Below, piece by piece: positions 54,578 through 64,000 of a stretch of 64,000 nt of DNA; position 1 is the first letter of the stretch, and the number at the start of each line of letters is the position of its first letter. The translations under genes were made by a program, and so were the position numbers. The DNA lies in assembly GCA_944326605.1 (NCBI GenBank), contig CALVEM010000001.1:186001-250000 (forward strand). Direction: 5' to 3'. Origin of the DNA: Candidatus Gastranaerophilales bacterium (lineage in GTDB: Bacteria; Cyanobacteriota; Vampirovibrionia; Gastranaerophilales; Gastranaerophilaceae). The notes under the pieces are model-generated. The model searched no databases and was not told the DNA's origin. It saw only the letters and a list, made by a program, of their open reading frames with translations.

Positions 54578-54579
54578 TA

Positions 54580-54608
54580 TTGAAAATTATTGCCTGAAGT
54601 GTTATTAT
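54580..54608 (+). promoter_or_regulatory. Promoter of pilin 5
   Basis: TTGAAA at 54580-54585, 17-base spacer, TATTAT at 54603-54608, then AAAGGAGG before ATG 54651. Confidence 0.6.
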
Positions 54609-54650
54609 ATTATCTGGTTTAATATATATATTCTATTTAAAGGAGGTATT

Positions 54651-55648
54651 ATGGCGAAAGCAAGAATAGTTGAGAGCTTCGGGGGGGGGGCACTCCTCAG
54701 CTAAATAGAAGTCAAGAAGCCCGGAGGTCAAGAAGTCAATCTATTTCCGTCATCCTGAATTTATTTCAGGATCTCTTAACTGGAGGCAAAGATGCTAAGA
54801 GGCATAGATGCAAAGCTATTATAAAGATATTAGGATACTATGGCACCAGGGCACCAAGAATTATCTTGAAACTTTCAGGTAATCTTAATGTGTCTGATGG
54901 AACGGCTACGTTTCACTCTTCACTAAAAAAGACTTACCGTCCTAACGTCTTAACGTCCTATCGTCTAAAGAAATGCGCATTTACCTTGGCAGAGGTTCTC
55001 GTTACCCTCGGAATTATTGGTGTTGTTTCTGCGATGACAGTCCCGACATTGATACAAAACCACCAGCGTAAAGTTTACGTAACACAGCTTCATAAAGTAT
55101 ATAATACTTTATCACAGGGGTTATTAAATTTTCAAAATGACAGAAATGCTGTAAATTTAAAAGAAGCAGGTCTTGTATCATTTGGATTTACTAATTTCTT
55201 TAAGACTTATTTTAATGTGGTGCAGGATTGCGGAGAGGATGCTGTTCCGTGTTTTGCTGAAGCTTATAAAAAAATTTCGGGAAACAATACTGATTTTACA
55301 TGTCAGGGTGATTGTGTTGCTCTTGCTGATGGTACAGCAATTGGCGTGACAAACTCTACTGGTCTCTCTGATCGTATCCAATTTGTGGTTGATATAAACG
55401 GAGCAGCCGGACCAAATATATTTGGAAGAGATGCATTTAGCTTATTTTTATATACAAATAATGGTGTAATAGATGATTTGTCATACATAAATGATGCCGG
55501 TGAAGAGCTTGACAGCGCTGTTACAGTTGCACCGTTGTCCGAGGAACAAAGAGAAAAAGGTTTTGAAGAAGCTTGTATTGCCGCAAATGCGAGATTTCAC
55601 GGTTGCTTTGGCAAGTTATTGAATGACAATTGGGAAATGACTTATTAA
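54651..55648 (+). CDS. Pilin 5: G-tract phase-variable pilin-like gene
   Basis: ATG 54651 (AAAGGAGGT upstream) encodes MAKARIVESF, then G10 at 54681-54690, then stops at TAA 54702. With 8 or 11 Gs the frame runs about 95 codons, through repeats (TTCAGGATC, AGATGCTAAGAGGCATAG and the unit encoding RTYRPNVLTSYRL-type peptides), to CAFTLAEVLVTLGIIGVVSAMTVPTL. The mature part has DINGAAGPNIFGRDAFSLF, four cysteines and the end LNDNWEMTY. It is closely related to pilin 6 next door (shared RKVYVTQLHKVYN and NDRNAVNLKEAGL), so the pair arose by duplication. Confidence 0.75.
54681..54690 (+). repeat. G10 tract of pilin 5
   Basis: Ten Gs after GAGAGCTTC and before CACTCCTCAGCT. Observed phase is off; 8 or 11 gives the pilin frame. 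Confidence 0.85.
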
Positions 55649-55775
55649 TATAATCAGAAAAATTTAATATTTTCTATAAGTCCTTTATTTAATCTATTTA
55701 CATAATTTAATATAGATGATACAATCGACAGATATATAGGGTAAAATATGATTAATAAGAAAGGAAAAGTCTGCA

Positions 55776-56554
55776 ATGATAAAATTTTTAAAATGTCGGG
55801 GGGGGGGCGTTCTGTAGCTCCTTCTAACGTTTTTACCGATTTGTGCAAAGTATTTGTGTCGTGTCAAAAGGCTCGCTTGGGTTTTACTCTTGCAGAGGTA
55901 TTAGTAACTTTAGGAATAATTGGCGTTGTGTCTGCAATGACCGTTCCGACTTTAATGCAAAATCATCAGCGTAAGACCTATGTAACTCAATTACATAAAG
56001 TTTATAATGAATTGCAGCAGGCATTTATTCAATACACAAACGATAGAAATGCCATAAATTTAAAAGAGGCTGGACTAAACAGTAAAGCAGCAGTAAAAAA
56101 TTTTTTTAATGAATATTTTAAAGTTATACAAGAGTGTAATGGTATAGTTGATCCATGTTTTTCAACATCTTACAAAAATATTAACGGGGAAGATGTTGAA
56201 ATTTCTGGAGGCTGGGGCTATGGTAATTGCGCTGTAATAGCAAGCGGTTCTTCAATATGCATGGATTATCCTTTTTCATATTCAAGTTCATACGGTAAAG
56301 TATTTATAGATATAAACGGTTCTCAAGGTCCTAATATTTTAGGACGTGATGCTTTTTATCTTTCTGTTTTTTATGACGGTGTACTGGATGTTTCAGGTGC
56401 CGATATTAATTGCAGAACTACCGGTGTTTGCGGAACTGAAGGCAAATCTTTAAAAGACATAAGAGGTACTGCTGAGAATTGTAAAGCAACTGTCAGCACG
56501 ACTGACAGCTGCTTTGGACAAATTCTTAACGATAACTGGGAAATGACTTATTAA
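55776..56554 (+). CDS. Pilin 6: G-tract phase-variable pilin-like gene
   Basis: ATG 55776 has AAAGGAAAAG upstream, encodes MIKFLKC and enters G10 at 55798-55807, then stops at TAG 55815. With 8 or 11 Gs it reads RSVAPSNVFTDLCKVFVSCQKARLGFTLAEVLVTLGIIGVVSAMTVPTL. A farther ATG at 55748 is in frame with the pilin at 10 Gs but has no Shine-Dalgarno site. The leader after the tract resembles pilin 3. The mature part has DINGSQGPNILGRDAFYLS and the end LNDNWEMTY. It is the paralogue of pilin 5, only 100 bases downstream, and is followed by a strong terminator. Confidence 0.75.
55798..55807 (+). repeat. G10 tract of pilin 6
   Basis: Ten Gs after ATGTC and before CGTTCTGTAGCTCC. Off from ATG 55776, on from the weaker ATG 55748. 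8 or 11 would align the Shine-Dalgarno-served start. Confidence 0.85.
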
Positions 56555-56561
56555 ACTCATC

Positions 56562-56594
56562 AAAAAAGCCTATGTTTTAAACATAGGCTTTTTT
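56562..56594. terminator. Terminator between pilin 6 and the 56608 gene
   Basis: AAAAAAGCCTATGTTT and AAACATAGGCTTTTTT form a long perfect hairpin. Bidirectional in principle. Confidence 0.9.
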
Positions 56595-56607
56595 GATTGG
56601 ATAATTT

Positions 56608-57237
56608 TTAATTTAATATAAATCCGCCTTTATCAGCATTTTCAAGTTTGTCACCTTCGATTTTCGCTCTGAGATTTTTTATGTATTTATATACATAATC
56701 TCTGGGCAAATCAAGTAAAGCTGCAAGGTCTTTTGCATATACAATTTTACCTTTATTTGCGGCGAAGTGATCAAAAACTTTTTGTTCTCTGTCTGTAAGA
56801 GCTTTTTTGAAAACAATTCTTACTTCATCCCTTAAAGTTTCGGATGTTTCTTTTGCCGTGTTTTTCTTTACTGTTTTTGCAGCTGCGGTATTTTTTGCTG
56901 CTGTTTTCTTTTTCGGCTGAACTTTTTCTTTTTTAGGAGCTTTTACAGGAGTATTTTCCTCAAGCATTTTATGAATAGAGAAAGGACTTGGTGCGATTTC
57001 TCTTTCACGTTCATAACTGCGTTCTGCAATGGCGCTTAGTCTTTCTGCATGAGGTTTTTCCCATTCATCTTCTGATGAAACAACAGGTTTCCCTTTTAAT
57101 ACAATGTCTATTAAATCATTTGTAGGCTTAGCCTCTTCAATTTTTTTCCCTAATCTGGCAGCATATTCTTCTAATGTAATCTTTTCTAATGAACTTCTCC
57201 ACTGTTTAATCTCTTCCTTGCTCAGATATTCAGACAT
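56608..57237 (-). CDS. Protein with basic linker and C-terminal winged helix
   Basis: A 209-residue protein in three parts. An N-terminal acidic helix comes first (KEEIKQWRSSLEKITLEEYAARLGKKI). A Lys/Ala-rich linker reminiscent of histone H1-like tails follows (PKKEKVQPKKKTAAKNTAAAKTVKKNTAK). Then comes a C-terminal winged helix (FKKALTDREQKVFDHFAANKGKIVYAKDLAALLDLPRDYVYKYIKNLRAKI). DNA binding is likely, and the target is unknown. It lies between pilins 6 and 7 and could regulate them, but this is only positional. ATG 57237 has AGGAGATT upstream. Confidence 0.7.
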   Translation of the reverse strand: MSEYLSKEEIKQWRSSLEKITLEEYAARLGKKIEEAKPTNDLIDIVLKGKPVVSSEDEWEKPHAERLSAIAERSYEREREIAPSPFSIHKMLEENTPVKAPKKEKVQPKKKTAAKNTAAAKTVKKNTAKETSETLRDEVRIVFKKALTDREQKVFDHFAANKGKIVYAKDLAALLDLPRDYVYKYIKNLRAKIEGDKLENADKGGFILN

Positions 57238-57416
57238 TCATTAATCTCCTATAAACTATACTATGTGTCTCTTTACTTTTATAATGTAGCATAAACCATG
57301 CCGTATGGTTCAAAATGTTTCATAACGTAAATTTTTATTTTAATAATTTAACATAAGGCAGATAAATAAGTTATACTATGGATATAAGAGTATATTTATT
57401 ATTAAGGAGTAAGTAA

Positions 57417-58593
57417 ATGAAAAATTTTCAGTGTTTTAAAAGTTTGTTTGATTACCTATATGGCGGATCAAGCGGCTATGCTTGCTTCGGGGGGGGGCAC
57501 TGTAGGCTCCGCCGAAGGCAAAGACGCAATTAGATGCGAAGATGCAAAGAAGCAAAGATGCAAAGCCAGTTTAAAGATATTAGGATACTATGGCAGTAGG
57601 GCACTAAGAATTATATTTAAAATTTCAGGTAATCTTAATGTGTGGGATGCAGCGGCTACGCTTCCCCCTCACTCTAACTCTCTCCCCAAAGGGGCGAGAG
57701 GACAAAAAGATATCCCCTCCCTTGAGGGGAGGGGAAGTAAATGGGAGGGTGAAAATGACAATCAGCCCTCACCCCAACCCTCTCCCATAGGAGAGGGAGC
57801 AATCTGTCATCCCGAACTTGTTTCAGCATCTCTTGAGATCCCGAAACAAGTTCGGGATGACATGTTTAACTTTCTGAAACGAACTTATTCACTTATTAAC
57901 CTATTTACTTATTCACCTCGTAAATGCGCAGCATTTACACTCGCAGAGGTTCTAATCACCCTCGGTATCATCGGTGTGGTTGCGGCTATTACTATTCCGA
58001 CATTAATTTCAAACCATCAAAAAGAAGTCGTCGGAAAGAGACTTCAAAAGTTTTATTCAACTATGCAAAACGCATTTAATTTTGCTATGATAGACCATGG
58101 AGAAATGAGTTATTGGGAATTCCCTACAAAACAAAATGATGGCGATCAGATGTCAAAATTTGCTACGACATATATTTTCCCATATCTTAAAGGTGTAAGT
58201 CAATGTGATACTAACTCAAACCCGGAATGTTTTTCTTATGGGAGTGAAATATTTGATCAAGGGTTACCTGCAATATATATATTCAGTGATGGAAGCTGTT
58301 TCGGAATGAATATAGGCGGCAGCGGCGTTGGAGCTGGGAATATCCATATATACTATGATTATAATTGTATGCAAAAACCAAATATATACGGCAAAGATGT
58401 ATTTGATTTTATAATTCGCTGGGTCAACAATGAATACGTATTTAAAGCCGGTGGTTACGCTACTGTAAATAAGACAACCCGTGAAGAATTGCTAAATTAT
58501 TGCAAAAATGCACAGAATAGAAGCCGTGGAGAATGCGCTTCTCTAATCCAATTTGACGGCTGGCAAGTCAAGGACGATTATCCGTGGCTTTAA
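57417..58593 (+). CDS. Pilin 7: G-tract phase-variable pilin-like gene with largest leader
   Basis: ATG 57417, with AAGGAGTAAG upstream, encodes MKNFQCFKSLFDYLYGGSSG before G9 at 57489-57497. At nine the frame stops at TAG 57531. With 8 or 11 it stays open about 155 codons to CAAFTLAEVLITLGIIGVVAAITIPTL. That leader has absorbed the CTCTCCC-type repeats at 57665-57800, the REP unit and the TTATTCAC unit, all in frame. The mature domain has DYNCMQKPNIYGKDVFDF and the end FDGWQVKDDYPWL. It overlaps the convergent thymidylate-kinase-like gene by 4 bases. Confidence 0.75.
57489..57497 (+). repeat. G9 tract of pilin 7
   Basis: Nine Gs after GCTTGCTTC and before CACTGTAGGCTCCGCCG. Observed phase is off from ATG 57417; 8 or 11 would align. 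Confidence 0.85.
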
Positions 58594-59261
58594 TACAGGA
58601 CACCGGAATCTAATATTTTCTGGACTTCGTGGTTCATTATTGAATGGATTTCGTCAATTGATTTTGTGCCGTCAATGCTTATAAAATTGTATTCAGATTT
58701 CATTTTTTCGTACTGTTCAAGACATTTGTTCTGATAAATTTCAAAACTCTTGTAAAAATCAGATGAAAAACCTACATCACGTCCGCTTTCGTAGTAATTC
58801 AAACCGGTTGTTCCTATAATTCTTTTCAAAAGTACGTCAACCGGCATATCAAGATAGAATATTAAATCAGGTTCCGGAGCGTAATCATAAAGATTTTTAA
58901 CCCATTCAATATCCTGACCTCTCACAACATCACGGGCTAGTGCAGTGTAATAATATCTGTCAAGAAGTACGATAAATCCTGATTTTAATGCGGGAATAAT
59001 CGTATTTTCCAGTCTGTCGGCAAAATCAGCTGCATAGAGTAAACTGTATGTTGTTGCGTTTAGAAGGTTTCTTTCTTTTGCATCATCAATCACGTTTGCA
59101 ATTAAGCGAGATGTTTTCCATTCTGATATTATAACCCCGTAAGACTGCGCCTGAATGGATTTTTTAAGAAGCTGCAGCTGGGTTGATTTACCGGAACCGT
59201 CCGTTCCTTCTATAACAATAAGCAAACCTTCATATCCGTGTTTTGTTTTGAATTGCGTCAT
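58590..59261 (-). CDS. Thymidylate kinase-like P-loop protein, copy A
   Basis: A 223-residue protein of the thymidylate kinase family: IEGTDGSGKSTQLQLL (P-loop), LLDRYYYTALARDVVRGQDIEWV (DR motif) and PDLIFYLDMPVDVLLKRI. Canonical Tmk has DRF/H-S-x-A-Y at the DR site, while both copies here have DRY-YTA-ARDV, so substrate specificity may differ. It is the downstream partner of copy B (1-base overlap TAATG), so they are translationally coupled. The 3' end overlaps pilin 7. Confidence 0.82.
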   Translation of the reverse strand: MTQFKTKHGYEGLLIVIEGTDGSGKSTQLQLLKKSIQAQSYGVIISEWKTSRLIANVIDDAKERNLLNATTYSLLYAADFADRLENTIIPALKSGFIVLLDRYYYTALARDVVRGQDIEWVKNLYDYAPEPDLIFYLDMPVDVLLKRIIGTTGLNYYESGRDVGFSSDFYKSFEIYQNKCLEQYEKMKSEYNFISIDGTKSIDEIHSIMNHEVQKILDSGVLY

Positions 59262-59935
59262 TATATGTTCACTCCTTTGTTATTCAGAACTTCTCTCAAC
59301 ATTTCTCTTATTCTTACCTGTTTTGAATGGATTGAATCCATTGCATCAAGCTTTATCAGCCCGAATTCATCGACCATTTTTTGATATTCTTTTGTAACTC
59401 TTCCCTGAAAAATCATATAGCTTTCGTAAGGATCGTTGCTAAGCTTCAAGTCCATACCTGCTTCATAGAACTTCGGGGCGCGGTTTGAACAGATTCTTTC
59501 CATCGAATTTTTAGGGTCTATGTCAAAATAGATTGCAAGATCAGGTTTTATTGCAAAATTATAAACGTTTCTGACCCACTGCGGATCTACTCCTCTTGCG
59601 ACATCTCTTGCAAAAGCAGTATATGCATATCTGTCGGCAAGCACAATAAAACCTGCTTTCAGAGCCGGATCAATAACCTGTTTTAGTCTGTCTGCAAAAT
59701 CTACAGCATGCAACAGTGAAAAAGTACGCGGGGACAGCATATTTTTCTTTTTCGCAAGTTTAGTTGTCTGGCTGATCAACTCGGAGGAATTCCATTCCGT
59801 AAAAATAACGTCGTGTCCTGTTGATTTGAGCCAGTCACGCAAAAGTGCCAGTTGTGTGGATTTACCGGAACCGTCAATCCCTTCTACACAGACAAGTGTA
59901 CCTTTATAATTATGTTTTTCAGTTAACTTTGACAA
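59261..59935 (-). CDS. Thymidylate kinase-like P-loop protein, copy B
   Basis: A 224-residue paralogue of copy A with VEGIDGSGKSTQLALL, LADRYAYTAFARDVARGVDPQWV and PDLAIYFDIDPKNSMERI. The frame is open farther upstream, but TTG 59935 with AAAAAGGAGTG upstream fits the family start. It is 224 residues, similar to copy A. One copy may make dTDP and the other have a different role, or they may act as a heteromer. It lies 4 bases from the YhaM-like gene. Confidence 0.8.
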   Translation of the reverse strand: MSKLTEKHNYKGTLVCVEGIDGSGKSTQLALLRDWLKSTGHDVIFTEWNSSELISQTTKLAKKKNMLSPRTFSLLHAVDFADRLKQVIDPALKAGFIVLADRYAYTAFARDVARGVDPQWVRNVYNFAIKPDLAIYFDIDPKNSMERICSNRAPKFYEAGMDLKLSNDPYESYMIFQGRVTKEYQKMVDEFGLIKLDAMDSIHSKQVRIREMLREVLNNKGVNI

Positions 59936-59939
59936 ATTT

Positions 59940-60782
59940 TTACACTCCTTTTTCTTCCAGAATACGGACATTAATTTTACCGAATTTCGCAGACAAATTA
60001 TCAATAAGATGAATAAAGTAAAGTTCCGGTTCCAGATCTTTTTGGTCAAGATCAATAATTGCACCCCAATCGCTTCTGCCGTGATGAGCTGCAATCATTT
60101 TTGCAATTTCTTTAAAACCCTGCGTCATACAGATAGAAAAACCGTACTGTGAATGCGTCAGCCATTCTTTTCTGAATTTTTCGTCATAATCAATCAAACC
60201 TGTTTCAAGGTCAATTGTGTATTCAAAAATTTTACCGATATCATGGAGCATACATGCGGCAATTATATTGTCGCGGTTAAACTTGTAATCCGATAGTTCC
60301 ATGTTCGCTTCAGCATAACGCAGGCATTCAAGAGTATGAACCATAAGCCCGCCGATATAGTTGTGGTGCATAAGTTTTGCCGCCGGCATAATTTTAATTC
60401 TGTCTTTATGTTCCGCAAAATAGCCGGCAAGAAAAGCATTCAGTTTTTCATCTTTAATAGTGTCGATATAGGAAATAAGTTCAGCATAAACTTTTTCCCG
60501 CTCATTTTCATCCAGTCCGGTTTTTGCCTCTTTAATTAACTGCAACGATGATACAAGACAGTTATTGTATCGTTCATTAAACGATGCGGTTACAATTCTT
60601 ACTATATTTCCGGTTCTAAAAATCTTGCTGTCGTAACGGTTCAGTGTTTCTTCCCACAAAATGCAGTTTAAAACGGTATCATCTTTAAGATTTTTAAGCT
60701 GTAATTTGCCCATTTTGGTTCCTGCTTTTGTATCGCCTACTGAAAATACTACTACTTCATAATCTGTATCTGTGCTGTACAT
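59940..60782 (-). CDS. YhaM-like 3'-5' exoribonuclease, OB and HD domains
   Basis: A 280-residue protein. The N-terminal OB-like part (LQLKNLKDDTVLNCILWEETL, then GNIVRIVTASFNERYNN) precedes an HD domain. That domain shows MHHNYIGGLMVHTLECLRYAE, ACMLHDIGKIFEY (HD), and AHHGRSDWGAIID. The order matches YhaM of Bacillus, a 3'-5' exonuclease on RNA and DNA. It lies just upstream of the two thymidylate-kinase-like genes on the same strand, suggesting a nucleotide-metabolism operon. Confidence 0.85.
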   Translation of the reverse strand: MYSTDTDYEVVVFSVGDTKAGTKMGKLQLKNLKDDTVLNCILWEETLNRYDSKIFRTGNIVRIVTASFNERYNNCLVSSLQLIKEAKTGLDENEREKVYAELISYIDTIKDEKLNAFLAGYFAEHKDRIKIMPAAKLMHHNYIGGLMVHTLECLRYAEANMELSDYKFNRDNIIAACMLHDIGKIFEYTIDLETGLIDYDEKFRKEWLTHSQYGFSICMTQGFKEIAKMIAAHHGRSDWGAIIDLDQKDLEPELYFIHLIDNLSAKFGKINVRILEEKGV

Positions 60783-60888
60783 TTTTTCTCCGTTTGTAAG
60801 TTTAAGAGTGGAAAACTTTTTGTTATCATAAAAAGTTTATTTTTAGTTATCAGCCTGCCTTCCTGCCCTCTTGCCTTCTGTGCTTCCA

Positions 60889-61962
<1,074 letters not shown>

Positions 61963-62017
61963 TTACAATAAGTTACATAAAGTAAATTATTTAGATTTAC
62001 GTGTTTTAGCAAGAATA

Positions 62018-62647
62018 ATGATAAATTTATTAACTTTTAAAACCAAACCTATAAAACAAATTCCATTTCAAGGTATGCAGGCGCCTGTGCATCGTAGAAT
62101 TATCTATGGTACAGACAGTTTTGACAGGATGCAGGATTTTGAAAAATATATATTCAACTATTGCCCTGCAGATGATGCAAAACGCATTACTCCGTATAAC
62201 GGTCCTGTTAGTATAACGGCAGGAATTTCAACCGAGGATCCGGATCTTGGCGGCGGATGGTTGAAGGCTGATATAAATACCCCTCTGAGTACAACCGGAG
62301 TTAGAACTTGTGCAGTTTTAAATCTTGTTGATGAAGATACAAATACACATACTCTTTATCATGTGTATCATGAAACTGATTCTGAAAGTATAAAAGAATT
62401 TATTACAACAGAATTCCCTCACTTTACCCATGTAAATATTGTAGGCGGCGATCAATATCAGACAGTGTATACAATGAGCAGGATAATTGAAGCCGTTAAT
62501 GACGTTGATCCTGATGTCGAAAAAACATTCTATTATACTGTAACAGATAATCCGGAGCTTGTTGCTTATAAAGGTGATATGTATTATATGAAGGGAAAAT
62601 CGGGCAAATTATCATTTGTTCGAAATACTGAAAATTACTGGTATTAA
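62018..62647 (+). CDS. Unrecognised cytoplasmic-type protein
   Basis: From ATG 62018 (MINLLTFKTKPIKQIPFQGM) about 209 residues. The frame is open farther upstream to 61958, but that region is the divergent ilvC promoter. It contains TAGISTEDPDLGGGWLKADINTPLSTTGVRTCAVLNLVDEDTNTHTLYHVYHET, reminiscent of secreted or CheD-like folds, with VNIVGGDQYQTVYTMSRIIEAVN. I do not assign a family. The IPFQG motif is similar to the ISFKG of the 8810 protein. Convergent with the next gene. Confidence 0.55.
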   Translation: MINLLTFKTKPIKQIPFQGMQAPVHRRIIYGTDSFDRMQDFEKYIFNYCPADDAKRITPYNGPVSITAGISTEDPDLGGGWLKADINTPLSTTGVRTCAVLNLVDEDTNTHTLYHVYHETDSESIKEFITTEFPHFTHVNIVGGDQYQTVYTMSRIIEAVNDVDPDVEKTFYYTVTDNPELVAYKGDMYYMKGKSGKLSFVRNTENYWY

Positions 62648-63633
62648 TTTGAAGAAAAAATACTCCCTTCACCAAATTGAAAAATTTGTAATACATTTTC
62701 AGGCTGACGTATTTGTTTATAAAAATCTTTAACCAGAACACATTGGGTTTGGATGCAGTTTAAATCCCGTTCATGCAGATATTTTTCGAGTGCATCAGCT
62801 GTTTTTGTATACTGACGGTGTTTTAAAAATGCATAAAATTTTGTTTTCCTTCTTGATATTTCCGATAAAGCAAAGTTTATAATTTCATCATACGGTATAT
62901 TATAACCGTCGTTTACTGACATATCTATTATAAAATTAAAATTGTCGCTTGTTGTTATTGAAAGGTAGGCAATAATTCGTTTGTTTGAAGGTTCTTCCAG
63001 TACATAGCGATTTTTATAAAAACTTGTCAAACCAGCAAATACAGGCTCTTTGTATTCATCTTTTGCCCGTTCAAGCGATGGCTTATAAAGGTTATTAAGT
63101 TCACTGTTATATAATGCCGCAACTTTTAAAGCATCACTGTTCTGGCAGTATCTGAAATTCGCTTTTTTATCTGTTGCCGGTTTAAAATTATCCAGTTTCC
63201 ATAGATTTTCATAACTGCATTGTCTGAACCCGCAGCCTTTCATAAATAAATCCAAAAGTTCATCGTGCGACTGATCAACAGTTACATTAAATGATGTTGC
63301 GCCTTTTGCTCCGAGCCGTGCTATTACAAAATCAATAAGTCTTTTGCCAACGTCATATAGATTTTGCTGAAAAATCAGCCTTGTAATATTAATTTTGTAT
63401 GGATTTCCGATTGTCGGAACCACAGTAATAAGCCCGAGTATTTCTTTATTTTCTAGCAAAATGAAAGATACCGGCATAAATTTATATTTCAACGGAAGAA
63501 AATTTTGGAGCATTATAAAAGCTTCATGGCTTAGAGCTTTAGAAAATTTTTCTCCGTCAGCATTGCCGAGATAAGAAATCATTTTTTTTAATTTAGGAGC
63601 ATCAAAACAATTTAATCTTCTTATTACTGTCAT
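62644..63633 (-). CDS. GNAT-like acetyltransferase
   Basis: A 329-residue protein. The middle (FMPVSFILLENKEILGLITVVPTIGNPYKINITRLIFQQNLYDVGKRLIDFVIARLGAKGATSFNVTVDQSHDELLDLFMKGCGFRQCSYENLWKL) is a GNAT fold: acceptor strands, then a CoA-loop-like VGKRLIDF, then the C-terminal MKGCGFRQ motif. The second half appears to be a degenerate repeat of the same fold. The substrate is unknown. ATG 63633 has no strong ribosome site. Confidence 0.7.
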   Translation of the reverse strand: MTVIRRLNCFDAPKLKKMISYLGNADGEKFSKALSHEAFIMLQNFLPLKYKFMPVSFILLENKEILGLITVVPTIGNPYKINITRLIFQQNLYDVGKRLIDFVIARLGAKGATSFNVTVDQSHDELLDLFMKGCGFRQCSYENLWKLDNFKPATDKKANFRYCQNSDALKVAALYNSELNNLYKPSLERAKDEYKEPVFAGLTSFYKNRYVLEEPSNKRIIAYLSITTSDNFNFIIDMSVNDGYNIPYDEIINFALSEISRRKTKFYAFLKHRQYTKTADALEKYLHERDLNCIQTQCVLVKDFYKQIRQPENVLQIFQFGEGSIFSSN

Positions 63634-63700
63634 ATATGTATTATATAATTTATTTTCAATCTTTTCAAGTTTGTGTTAAAATTTTTGCGAAAGGCTGAAT

Positions 63701-64000
63701 ATGAAAATAGCAGTTGTTGAAAATGAGAGAATTTTAGTTAAAGAAGCCGAAACACCAAGGCTTGATAATCGAAGAGGTGCAATTGTAAAAGTTTTGGGGT
63801 GCGGACTATGCGGCTCTGATATTGTTAAATTTATCCATAAAATTGCAAAAGACGGTACTGTTTTAGGACACGAAATTGTTGCTGAAATCGTTGATATAAA
63901 TTCAGATACATTTTTTCAAAAGGGTGATGTAATTGTAACATCACACCATATCCCATGCGGCAAATGTGTTTACTGCAGACATGGAAATGTTTCAATGTGC
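63701..64000 (+). CDS. Zinc-containing alcohol dehydrogenase-like, N-terminal part
   Basis: ATG 63701 follows AAAGGCTG. The frame runs to the window edge (100 codons) and reads MKIAVVENERILVKEAE, VLGCGLCGSDIVKFI (catalytic Zn cysteine), VLGHEIVAEIV (second catalytic ligand) and CGKCVYCRHGNVSMC (structural Zn cysteines). This is the GroES-like domain of medium-chain dehydrogenases. The substrate cannot be decided without the rest. Confidence 0.85.
   Translation, partial: MKIAVVENERILVKEAETPRLDNRRGAIVKVLGCGLCGSDIVKFIHKIAKDGTVLGHEIVAEIVDINSDTFFQKGDVIVTSHHIPCGKCVYCRHGNVSMC

Noticed and set aside
55748-56554. Pilin 6 start at ATG 55748, in frame at ten Gs
   Set aside because: It lacks a Shine-Dalgarno site, while ATG 55776 follows AAAGGAAAAG and its peptide matches the starts of other tract genes. 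It remains a possible weak alternative.

Overview
The window is AT-rich bacterial chromosome with short intergenic gaps. Its most striking trait is a repertoire of nine pilin-like genes with the prepilin motif FTLAEV, plus a tenth remnant. With the HppA pyrophosphatase, the GH57/DUF3536 protein, BadF-type activase, YkgJ-type cysteine-cluster proteins and many unplaceable proteins, this suggests an uncultured gut lineage of Vampirovibrionia/Melainabacteria (Gastranaerophilales). That placement is an inference from gene style only. No plasmid, phage or complete insertion sequence is visible.

Layout. 1-3.2 kb: trkA start (cut by the window edge), a kinase-like unknown, yggT, mtnP, a lytic transglycosylase. 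3.2-5.9 kb: a MITE-like element, a pentanucleotide repeat in a 5' leader, a surface-type gene broken by one in-frame stop, and a repeat-dense gap. 6-17.4 kb: rel/spoT, yggU, a His/Trp-rich leader peptide with a terminator/antiterminator pair, a membrane protein, an M20 peptidase, a second MITE, a pilin, mutS2, gltA. 17.6-28 kb: hppA, pilin 1, activase, YkgJ, rlmN, another pilin, an AbrB-like small protein, dtd, an RGN-rich zinc-ribbon protein, rimM-trmD. 28-41.4 kb: unknowns, a GH57 enzyme, ferredoxin, deoB, pilin 2, an M49-like peptidase, pilin 3, rlmH, mscS, tRNA-Gly. 41.4-51.6 kb: a putative structured RNA, parvulin, pepP, SpoU methyltransferase, a pilin remnant, dnaA-ruvA, the prepilin peptidase pilD, a SigB/F-like sigma factor, gatC, pyrG, pilin 4. 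51.7-64 kb: a transporter with a palindromic operator, a B12-radical SAM protein, pilins 5, 6 and 7, two adjacent thymidylate-kinase paralogues, a YhaM-like nuclease, ilvC, a GNAT-like protein and the start of a zinc alcohol dehydrogenase.

The main observation is a set of seven pilin-like genes that share one architecture. Each has a promoter and/or Shine-Dalgarno site and a short start peptide. A run of 9 or 10 guanines follows (cytosines on the coding strand in one gene), then a stop-free stretch of about 25 to 155 codons, then FTLAEV and the mature pilin. In all seven, the start codon with the Shine-Dalgarno site is out of frame with the pilin at the observed tract length. Every one would come into frame with 8 or 11 residues. 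This is the signature of slipped-strand phase variation. The region carrying the switch would be removed by prepilin peptidase, which is encoded in the same window, so the switch can set on/off without altering the mature protein. Several leaders have absorbed dispersed palindromic repeats while staying open.

A second candidate is the attenuator at 8626-8784. A 28-residue peptide rich in His and Trp codons overlaps a 14-bp antiterminator arm complementary to a rho-independent terminator just upstream of a membrane-protein gene.
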